From NCBI GenBank assembly GCA_030039895.1, contig JASHUR010000100.1, forward strand, positions 1-9,145: 9,145 nucleotides of DNA, written 5' to 3'. Under the pieces are notes generated by a model. The model saw only the letters and a program-made list of their open reading frames with translations, did not search any database and was not told where the DNA came from. Source of the DNA: Acidobacteriaceae bacterium. Its GTDB lineage: Bacteria; Acidobacteriota; Terriglobia; Terriglobales; Acidobacteriaceae. The translations under genes and the position numbers were made by a program. Shown here piece after piece: positions 1-4,890 of this stretch; position 1 is the stretch's first letter, and the number at the start of each line of letters is the position of its first letter.

Positions 1-776
1 GCGCGGAACAGCGCCGCCGCATCGCCGTACCGGCGCACAAACTTCGCCGGAGGCGTGAACGTAAGGTTGACAAGATCGTGGAAGACGAGGATCTGCCCGT
101 CGCAGTCGGGCCCGGCGCCGATGCCGATGGTGGGAACGTGCAACTGAGCCGTGATGTCGGCGGCAACTTCGCGCGGCATGCCTTCGAGCACAATGGCGGC
201 AGCACCTGCAGCCTCCAGCATGCGTGCATCGCGCGCCAGCTCTTCCGCGGCCGCCTGCGTCTTGCCCTGTACCTTGTATCCGCCCATGCGGTGCACTGCC
301 TGCGGCGTGAGCCCGAGATGGCCGACGACCGGAACCTCTGCGGCAACCAGCCGTTCTACGAGTTCGCAGCGCACTGCGCCACCCTCGATCTTCACTGCCT
401 CTGCACCGGCTTCCTTAACGAAGCGGACAGCGTTGCCAACGGCGTCATTGATGCTGCCGTGATAGGAGCCATACGGCATGTCCACTGCCACAATGGCGCG
501 CTTGACGGCACGGCGTACGGCACGCGCGTGGTGCAGCATTTCGTCTACGGTCACAGGCAGAGTTGTTTCATAGCCCATGACCACCATTGCCAGTGAGTCG
601 CCAACGAGAATCAGGTCGATGCCTGCCTCGTCGACGAGCCGTGCCGTCGCATAGTCATACGCAGTCAGGGCGCTAATCGGCGCTTGCGCCTGCTTCTTGT
701 CCTGTAATGTCTGGAAGGTAACTTTGGATGGCGTGCCGGTTCCGGCTCCGCCCGTGCGGAAATTTGTAATGCTCAT
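1..776 (-). CDS. panB: 3-methyl-2-oxobutanoate hydroxymethyltransferase, C-terminus cut by window edge
   Basis: PanB transfers a hydroxymethyl group from 5,10-methylene-tetrahydrofolate to 2-oxoisovalerate to give ketopantoate, the first committed step of pantothenate/CoA synthesis, in the cytoplasm. About 258 residues are visible and no stop is reached before position 1. The reading frame shows the family signatures in order: ALTAYDYA (36-43), LVGDSL (57-62, Mg-binding Asp60), VAVDMPYGSY (96-105, Asp99), KIEGG (129-133, Glu131), VGHLGLTPQ (151-159) and VLEGMP (196-201, catalytic Glu198). The spacing of Asp60/Asp99 and of Glu131/Glu198 matches the E. coli enzyme (D45/D84, E114/E181). The ATG at 776 is preceded by GGAG about five bases upstream, which supports this start. 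Family length is about 260-300 residues, so little is missing. Long open frames on the opposite strand are shadows of this gene. Confidence 0.97.
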   Translation of the reverse strand, partial: MSITNFRTGGAGTGTPSKVTFQTLQDKKQAQAPISALTAYDYATARLVDEAGIDLILVGDSLAMVVMGYETTLPVTVDEMLHHARAVRRAVKRAIVAVDMPYGSYHGSINDAVGNAVRFVKEAGAEAVKIEGGAVRCELVERLVAAEVPVVGHLGLTPQAVHRMGGYKVQGKTQAAAEELARDARMLEAAGAAAIVLEGMPREVAADITAQLHVPTIGIGAGPDCDGQILVFHDLVNLTFTPPAKFVRRYGDAAALFR

Positions 777-793
777 ATCGTCTCCAGTGCAGC

Positions 794-812
794 TTCCTCA
801 TAACAAGAGGAA
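794..812 (-). promoter_or_regulatory. Inverted repeat in the panB leader
   Basis: TTCCTC (794-799) and GAGGAA (807-812) form a perfect 6-bp inverted repeat around the 7-base loop ATAACAA, 18 bases before the panB start. In the panB transcript the 3' arm is a purine-rich GAGGAA that resembles a Shine-Dalgarno sequence, while the better-placed GGAG lies closer to the ATG. It could be a small leader hairpin or an operator. The repeat is visible; the function is inferred and weak. Confidence 0.3.
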
Positions 813-855
813 TGCCGCCCGTACCCGACATTTGACGATACGCTCCCGGCAGGCT

Positions 856-893
856 GAAGTAAAGCCGCGGAGGACAATCGCCACCGCGGCTTT
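856..893 (-). terminator. Intrinsic terminator after the small secreted protein gene
   Basis: A perfect 10-bp inverted repeat, AAAGCCGCGG (861-870) and CCGCGGCTTT (884-893), encloses a 13-base loop. It starts four bases past the TAA stop (898-900) of the minus-strand gene at 898-1239. On that strand the stem ends in CTTT followed by ACTTC, a short imperfect U tract. It should separate this gene from panB downstream on the same strand, so panB probably has its own promoter between about 777 and 860. Confidence 0.75.
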
Positions 894-897
894 GCTT

Positions 898-1239
898 TTA
901 CTGCACTCTCGCGTTGTGTTTTTTGCGGTATATACGCCGTGATTCCTGGTTCTGCTGTTGGTGAATGGTCTTGCGGTCCTGCTTGGTCAGGTGTCCATTG
1001 TCCTGTGCGCGCATGCCCCGCTCTTCGCGGTTGATGCCGCGTTCCTGACGTTCCAGTGTCCGGGTTTCGTGAGGCGTGAGCTGCCCGCTCTTTACGCCCT
1101 GAGCAATGCGGCGCTGCTGGTTCGCTTTACGCTGGTGGATGTTGTAGTCATTTTTGCCAGGGGTGGGCGTCGTCTGCGCCATCATGGCAACGGGTGTGAC
1201 TGCTACCGCGGCTGCAAGCAAGAGTGCTTTTACGTTCAT
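898..1239 (-). CDS. Small secreted, basic, glutamine-rich protein with two LT-repeat units
   Basis: This 113-residue protein has a clear N-terminal signal peptide (hydrophobic residues 4-20, likely cleavage after AMMA at 21), so it should act outside the cytoplasm. The mature part is hydrophilic, rich in Arg, Gln and Glu, and predicted to be helical. It holds two related units about 30 residues apart, SGQLTPHE... (51-72) and NGHLTKQD... (81-102); each is a G-[QH]-L-T turn followed by a charged helix. I do not recognise a named family, and the function is unknown. I chose the ATG at 1239 because GAGGAG lies six bases upstream and the signal peptide begins at once; an in-frame start eight codons upstream lacks these. 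A terminator follows the stop. The gene is divergent from the CPBP protease gene at 1417. Confidence 0.8.
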   Translation of the reverse strand: MNVKALLLAAAVAVTPVAMMAQTTPTPGKNDYNIHQRKANQQRRIAQGVKSGQLTPHETRTLERQERGINREERGMRAQDNGHLTKQDRKTIHQQQNQESRRIYRKKHNARVQ

Positions 1240-1336
1240 GGTCGTTCTCCTCAGGCCCTTCAAGTCGTCATTGGCGGGGCGGCTCGCGCGTTCCTGCCGG
1301 TTACGACTAGCTCAGACACTGCTCTTTGGCGCGAGT

Positions 1337-1350
1337 TGCGAAGTTTCGCA
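1337..1350. promoter_or_regulatory. Palindrome in the divergent promoter region
   Basis: TGCGAA, a 2-base spacer and TTCGCA form a perfect 14-bp dyad inside the 177-bp gap between the divergent genes starting at 1239 (-) and 1417 (+). It sits just before an AT-rich stretch (GATATTTTTCAA). It looks like a possible operator, but only one copy is present and no regulator is identified. Confidence 0.25.
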
Positions 1351-1416
1351 GATATTTTTCAATCTCTGGAACCGCGACCGCTGCTTTCGCCCTCGCTTTA
1401 AACTCAAAGCATTCGC

Positions 1417-2292
1417 ATGTTTCTTGCGCCCATTATCTTCGCGGCTGCGCTTGTGCTTGCTCCTTACTTCGCTGCAGCATTCTTCCCGGAGCGAACAGCC
1501 ACTGCGTTACGACGCGCGCCTTTTACGGTGCAGCTGATTGTTCCGGCGTTCTTGTGCATTCCCTACCTGCTTGTCGCCGAGCCTGCACACATGTTTCGTT
1601 GGAGCTGGTTCGCGCTCTATGCTGTGCTGCCGGTTGCGATGGCTGCGCTGCTCGCTCGCGCGCGGTTTGCCGATCCCGACCAGCGCGGCAACTGGCGCGA
1701 TTTTCTTGTGCTCGCTGTCCTTGGACTTGCTGTTGACCTACGCTGGTTTCAGCCTGCATGGCCCGCACGCCTCGCCGTCTTCAACAAGGTGCTGCTGCTT
1801 GACGCGGGCATATACGCGCTGTTTGTCATCCGCGGCCTCAGCGGAGCAGGATTCAATCTGCGACTTCGCTTGCGTGACCTCGGTGTTGGGTTGCGCGAGT
1901 TTGCTTTCTACGCGCCCATTGCTATTCCGCTCGGCCTCGCTCTGGGCTTTCTGCATATTCATCCCGCGTGGCCCGGCGCGTTGCGCGCCGCAGAGGCCTA
2001 CGCCTTCAGCTTTTTCTTTATCGCGGTTCCAGAAGAGCTTTTCTTCCGCGGCTGGCTTCAGAATTTGCTCGAGCGCCGCATCGGACGGCCGTGGTCACTT
2101 CTGTTCACCGCTGCTCTCTTCGGTCTGGCGCACTGGAACAAGCGCGCGCTGCACTTTAACTGGCGCTACGTCCTGCTTGCCGCCATCGCCGGAATTTTCT
2201 ATGGCCGAGCCTGGCGCAGCGAACGCCGCGTTGGAGCGTCGGCGCTCACCCATGCCACGGTGGATACGCTATGGGGACTTTTCTTCCAGTGA
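1417..2292 (+). CDS. CPBP-family intramembrane glutamic protease
   Basis: This 291-residue polytopic membrane protein has about eight hydrophobic segments. Its C-terminal half carries the CPBP (CaaX protease / bacteriocin-processing) signature. Motif 1 is PEELFFRGW (205-213, Glu206, Glu207, Arg211). Motif 2 is FGLAHWN (235-241, His239). The last motif is ALTHATVD (276-283, His279, Asp283). All residues expected for activity are present, so this is probably a working intramembrane protease; the substrate is unknown. Members can cut prenylated-type or secreted peptides, or act in surface-protein sorting. An in-frame TAA at 1399 makes the ATG at 1417 the first possible start; there is no strong ribosome-binding site. 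The 3' end, encoding the last motif, overlaps the end of the opposing gene at 2199-2990 by 94 bp. Confidence 0.9.
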   Translation: MFLAPIIFAAALVLAPYFAAAFFPERTATALRRAPFTVQLIVPAFLCIPYLLVAEPAHMFRWSWFALYAVLPVAMAALLARARFADPDQRGNWRDFLVLAVLGLAVDLRWFQPAWPARLAVFNKVLLLDAGIYALFVIRGLSGAGFNLRLRLRDLGVGLREFAFYAPIAIPLGLALGFLHIHPAWPGALRAAEAYAFSFFFIAVPEELFFRGWLQNLLERRIGRPWSLLFTAALFGLAHWNKRALHFNWRYVLLAAIAGIFYGRAWRSERRVGASALTHATVDTLWGLFFQ

Positions 2293-2990
2293 TGATGCGC
2301 GCTGTATGGTCTGTAGGTCAGATATCCCAGGCCTACACGCATGTTGTGGTCGGCGCTGCCCGGCACTGTGATCGCAACACAGATGCCCAGCACTGCGTGC
2401 GCCAGGCCCAATGTGTATACGTTTCGATAGCGCAGGAATAGTGCGCACGCGGCCAATCCCCACACCACCACCAGCGGCATGAGCACAGGGTTGGGTATAT
2501 GCGCCAGCGTGAATAGTCCGACTGTTGTCAGAACGGCGGCTGTTCTGTTCGGCAACAAACGCAACAGGCGCAGCAGGAAGAAATCAAGCAGCAGAAATTC
2601 CTGGAGCACCGCCCACACTCCATACGTCCAAAAGCGCCGCACGAACAGCAGCGGCGCGCCCGGTGCATGCAGTGTATGGAGCCTTGCGCTCGCGGCCACT
2701 GCAGCAGCTGCAAGCAACAAGGCCACTCCAGCTACCCACAGCGACCGCGCAAATCCGCGCTCGCGCAGTCCCATCACCGTCCATCCGTCGAAGGACAGGA
2801 TAGTCGACGCTACCACCCACGCCAACGCCGTCCAGTCACACACGAGCTGCCATGGCCGCGGCGTCCAGAGCGCCACCAGAATCAGCCCATACGCAACGCC
2901 AAGCTCCAGCAGGTCACGTCGCCGCCGTTTCGCGTCGCGCACGCCTTTATCTTCAGGACATGGAACCAGCTTGTCCGCCGCCGGGCTCAT
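2199..2990 (-). CDS. CPBP-like multi-pass membrane protein with degenerate first motif
   Basis: This 263-residue membrane protein has a basic N-terminus (KRRRR at 21-25), then several hydrophobic segments (about 32-48, 52-66, 85-100, 122-146, 150-165, 168-186, 192-210). Residues 126-210 resemble the CPBP core: WAVLQEFLLLDFF (126-138), FTLAHIPNP (160-168, His164, Asn167) and LGLAHAVLG (194-202, His198). The usual EExxxR is replaced by QEFLLL, with Glu131 kept but no Arg four residues later, so catalysis is uncertain. An HNMRVGLGYLTY block (215-226) follows. The last ~31 residues (233-263) are low-complexity tail encoded antisense to the neighbouring protease gene. The start at 2990 has no clear ribosome-binding site. 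The gene lies 68 bases downstream of the leucine-zipper gene on the same strand and may be in its operon. Function unknown. Confidence 0.78.
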   Translation of the reverse strand: MSPAADKLVPCPEDKGVRDAKRRRRDLLELGVAYGLILVALWTPRPWQLVCDWTALAWVVASTILSFDGWTVMGLRERGFARSLWVAGVALLLAAAAVAASARLHTLHAPGAPLLFVRRFWTYGVWAVLQEFLLLDFFLLRLLRLLPNRTAAVLTTVGLFTLAHIPNPVLMPLVVVWGLAACALFLRYRNVYTLGLAHAVLGICVAITVPGSADHNMRVGLGYLTYRPYSAHHHWKKSPHSVSTVAWVSADAPTRRSLRQARP

Positions 2991-3003
2991 GCTGCATTAG
3001 ACA

Positions 3004-3030
3004 GCGGAATGCCGTCTGACGGCACCCCGC
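3004..3030 (-). other. Imperfect hairpin between the zipper gene and the CPBP-like gene
   Basis: TGCCGT (3010-3015) and ACGGCA (3019-3024) pair around a 3-base loop. An outer GCGG (3004-3007) / CCGC (3027-3030) stem extends this across a 2x2 internal loop. No U tract follows on the minus strand, so it is not a convincing terminator. It could be a partial attenuator or RNA-stabilising element between two same-strand genes. Confidence 0.3.
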
Positions 3031-3058
3031 GCGCCGGTTCTTGTTCATTCCGCAAAAA

Positions 3059-3271
3059 TTAAGCGGATTCTCGCCGCCGCACCTTCATATCTTCGCGCAG
3101 CCGCTGATTCAAAACCAGCAGCTCGCCAACAAGCAGACGCAGCCGACCGTTTTCCGTCTCCAGCTCGCATACGCGGCAGTGCAGATCGACTACCGGTTGC
3201 GAACTCTCTGCCTCATGCGCGGGCACATGCGGCAGAACGTTCTTGGCAATATTGCCTGTGCCAGCCTCCAT
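3059..3271 (-). CDS. 70-residue leucine-zipper microprotein coupled to the PadR regulator
   Basis: The protein has no signal peptide or membrane segment. Residues 27-58 form an exceptionally regular coiled coil. Leucines sit at every 'd' position (30, 37, 44, 51, 58), and 'a' positions carry V27, V34, N41, V48 and N55. Asparagines at 'a' are typical of parallel two-stranded zippers of the GCN4 kind. A CxxC (Cys32, Cys35) lies at the start of the coil and a basic tail, KVRRRES, at the end (63-69). The ATG at 3271 is preceded by AAGGGAG eight bases upstream, and that site overlaps the TAA stop (3285-3287) of the PadR gene, so translation is probably coupled. The same frame stays open further upstream within padR, but there it has no ribosome-binding site. 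I do not recognise the family. Likely a cytoplasmic dimer; a partner or modulator role for the regulator is inference. Confidence 0.8.
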   Translation of the reverse strand: MEAGTGNIAKNVLPHVPAHEAESSQPVVDLHCRVCELETENGRLRLLVGELLVLNQRLREDMKVRRRESA

Positions 3272-3284
3272 CAGAATCACTCCC

Positions 3285-3896
3285 TTAAACGGACTCAACG
3301 TCCCGCGCCGCCGCGTCAATGATGGCCGCAATTTTGCTGATCTGCTCCGGCGACAGGTTCCCCTGGGCAAACCGCAGCTTAAGCGCCATCTTAAAGTTGT
3401 GGATGGCGCGCATAATCTGTGGCGCGCGCCCGCTTCCAAACGCCTCGCCCATCTCGCGAATACGCCGAAAAAGGCTATCGACCAGCTCTTTGTTGGATTC
3501 GAGTTCCTTCCGGCCGGCGTCAGTAATCGTGTAAAGCTTCTTGCCGCCCTCGGCCACTACCGTTGCCAGGCCTTCGTCTTCAAGCTGGCTGAGCGTGGGA
3601 TAGATGACCCCGGCGCTGGGCGCATAGGCGCCGCCCATCTGCTCGGCAATGCCCTTCATGATCTCGTACCCGTGAGCCGGCTTCTCGGCGATGTAGCTCA
3701 GGATCACAAAGCGCAGCTCGCCGCTCTCAAACAGCCGCCCACCAAATTCCCGGCCAAAGCGATGCCGTCCCTGGTGCCGGGACCAGTGCTCGCCCATTTC
3801 GGCCCAAAAACCGCCGCGGCCGCCGCGGAAATGTTTTCCTGCAGCGCATGTCCGCGCCGCATCTTCAAAATGACTTCTATAGTCACGTCCAAACAT
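3285..3896 (-). CDS. PadR-family transcriptional regulator, YqjI-like
   Basis: This 203-residue protein has the PadR winged helix at about 55-135, with ELRFVILSYI (60-69), AHGYEIMKGI, PSAGVIYPTLSQLEDEGL and KKLYTITDAGRKEL. A C-terminal helical segment (NFKMALKLRF ... ISKIAAIIDAAARDV) closely resembles the end of E. coli YqjI, a nickel-responsive PadR repressor that controls itself and a ferric-chelate reductase. As in YqjI, a Gly/Arg/His-rich N-terminal stretch precedes the winged helix; here it holds His9, Cys17, His22 and an HxxxHxxxH at 37/41/45, a plausible metal site. The ATG at 3896 has TAGGAG eight bases upstream; the frame extends 22 codons further, but that part would cover the palindromic promoter. 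No reductase gene is nearby. The zipper gene follows 13 bases after the stop. Metal sensing is inferred from the resemblance. Confidence 0.9.
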   Translation of the reverse strand: MFGRDYRSHFEDAARTCAAGKHFRGGRGGFWAEMGEHWSRHQGRHRFGREFGGRLFESGELRFVILSYIAEKPAHGYEIMKGIAEQMGGAYAPSAGVIYPTLSQLEDEGLATVVAEGGKKLYTITDAGRKELESNKELVDSLFRRIREMGEAFGSGRAPQIMRAIHNFKMALKLRFAQGNLSPEQISKIAAIIDAAARDVESV

Positions 3897-3914
3897 AAGA
3901 TCTACTCCTAACTG

Positions 3915-3955
3915 TTTCAAGATATATCTTAAAACTGACTGTAAGATATATCTAA
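3915..3955 (-). promoter_or_regulatory. Tandem palindromic operator upstream of the PadR gene
   Basis: The 10-bp palindrome AGATATATCT occurs twice, at 3920-3929 and 3944-3953, with centres 24 bp apart. The first copy extends to a perfect 12-bp palindrome, AAGATATATCTT (3919-3930), flanked by TTT and AAA (3915-3917, 3932-3934). Each copy is preceded by ACTG..., so the arrangement is also a direct repeat (3911-3929 against 3934-3953). The cluster lies 19-60 bases before the padR start, where the promoter must be. PadR proteins commonly autoregulate through such dyads, so these are the likely binding sites. The repeats are seen directly; the binding protein is inferred. Confidence 0.7.
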
Positions 3956-3960
3956 AAAGC

Positions 3961-3975
3961 ATTTTGATGCAAAAT
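3961..3975. promoter_or_regulatory. Third dyad beside the PadR operator
   Basis: ATTTTG (3961-3966) and CAAAAT (3970-3975) form a perfect inverted repeat around ATG, six bases beyond the AGATATATCT pair and of different sequence. On the minus strand it includes TTGCAT, which could serve as a -35 element of the padR promoter. It may instead belong to regulation of the divergent small membrane-protein gene. The role is not established. Confidence 0.35.
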
Positions 3976-4063
3976 TTCTGTGGAAAACTCCTGAATGCAG
4001 CTGGATTCGCCTTGGGTTGTGGTGGAGCAACCGTGCGGGCGACGGCCGCGCTCTCACTCCAAT

Positions 4064-4252
4064 ATGGACAACGTAGTCAACCTCCCCCCGCCGTCCGGAC
4101 CAGAACCTGAATTCTGGAAAGGCTTCCTTTTAGGAGCGATGACAGGAATGGTCGTCGCTGCCTACACCTACGTTATGACTGACTTCAGCTTCGCCAAGCC
4201 CATACGGCGCTTTGCGCCAGCGAGGTCCTTATCGCAAAAACCCGCTGCCTGA
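4064..4252 (+). CDS. Small single-pass membrane protein
   Basis: A 62-residue protein with an acidic, proline-rich N-terminus (LPPPSGPEPE, 7-16), one hydrophobic helix (about 18-38, GFLLGAMTGMVVAAYTYVM) containing small-residue GxxxG-like spacing (Gly20, Gly24, Gly28), and a basic C-terminal tail (KPIRRFAPARSLSQK). I see no known family. By the positive-inside rule the tail is probably cytoplasmic. The start is uncertain: an in-frame ATG at 3995 adds 23 residues and has a GGAAAA about ten bases upstream, whereas the ATG at 4064 gives a more natural N-terminus but has no ribosome-binding site. It is divergent from padR and shares its upstream region, so the same operators might act on it. It ends nine bases from the end of the opposing thioredoxin-fold gene. 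Confidence 0.6.
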   Translation: MDNVVNLPPPSGPEPEFWKGFLLGAMTGMVVAAYTYVMTDFSFAKPIRRFAPARSLSQKPAA

Positions 4253-4261
4253 GCCGGACCG

Positions 4262-4726
4262 CTAACTCTTCCACTTGTTCAGGAAAGTGGTAAGCGAAGC
4301 CGAGTCGAGGTGGCGCATGTCTTCAAACTCGCCGTGTTGCTGGCTGTAGAGCAGTTTGCCGCGCGCGCTCAGTACGGCCAGCGCCGGAACACCCCGCTTC
4401 AGGGGGATGTTGTATTTCTGGGCGAGGTCGAGGTTCTTATCGAAGCGGCCTACGTCGACGTGAACGACGACGAAGTGCTGCGCGACAATCTCGCTGTTCG
4501 GCGACTGGTGCATGTAGATGTCCAGCACCTGGCAGTCGCCGCACCAGTTGCCGCCAAAGTCCAGAATGATGCGCTTGTGTTCGCGTGTTGCGGTGCGGAT
4601 GGCCTGGGCGATGTCGGCATGCGCGTCTGCCGTGGCGGAATAGATGATCCGGGATTGGGCTGAGGCGAAGACTGCGGCGGTAAGAACGACCAGAGCCGCA
4701 ACAGTATTGCGTGCGGTACGGAACAT
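4262..4726 (-). CDS. Exported thioredoxin-fold protein (WCGDC)
   Basis: This 154-residue protein begins with a signal peptide (hydrophobic residues 9-21, likely cleavage at ASA|Q, 23/24), so it acts in the periplasm. A thioredoxin fold follows: the strand RIILDFGGN (52-60), the redox motif WCGDC (61-65; Cys62, Cys65), a VVVHVDV strand (86-92), and the cis-proline loop KRGVPALAVL (110-119, Pro114). The Asp in the CxxC is common in thioredoxin_7/TlpA-like disulfide reductases. Its partners are unknown. The ATG at 4726 has GGAGGTG about six bases upstream, a strong site; the frame extends 35 codons further but would bury the signal peptide. It is divergent from the VOC gene at 4891. Confidence 0.9.
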   Translation of the reverse strand: MFRTARNTVAALVVLTAAVFASAQSRIIYSATADAHADIAQAIRTATREHKRIILDFGGNWCGDCQVLDIYMHQSPNSEIVAQHFVVVHVDVGRFDKNLDLAQKYNIPLKRGVPALAVLSARGKLLYSQQHGEFEDMRHLDSASLTTFLNKWKS

Positions 4727-4831
4727 AACGAGCACCTCCAGCGGGCCTGCTGAATATTGAGACCAACAGAATACGAGAATGGTTACAGTCTGCCATACTC
4801 TGCGGCGAAAGCAAGCGCTGGGCGCATCCAA

Positions 4832-4865
4832 GTCCGTTGCCCAGTGCGGTCCGTTGCCCGGTGCG
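4832..4865. repeat. 17-bp tandem direct repeat, two copies
   Basis: GTCCGTTGCCCAGTGCG (4832-4848) is followed immediately by GTCCGTTGCCCGGTGCG (4849-4865), 16 of 17 bases identical. The pair ends 25 bases before the start of the VOC gene, in the divergent promoter region shared with the thioredoxin-fold gene. It could be a recent slippage duplication or a doubled binding site. There is no coding evidence for it: the preceding in-frame ATG at 4837 lies inside the repeat and would precede the signal peptide. Confidence 0.85.
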
Positions 4866-4890
4866 GCGAGGCCCGCGTATTGTGGATGGC

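Noticed and set aside
78..596. Long plus-strand open frames opposite panB
   Set aside because: The minus strand encodes a full set of PanB motifs with correct spacing; the plus frames are Cys/His-rich shadows without family resemblance.
2199..2463. Frameshift or pseudogene in the CPBP-like gene
   Set aside because: The frame is continuous through all membrane segments and the HNMRVG block; only the tail looks extended, which fits stop loss better than decay.
3243..3911. Plus-strand 222-codon frame across the PadR gene
   Set aside because: It is antisense to a clear winged-helix regulator with a good ribosome-binding site; the antisense product has no recognisable domain.
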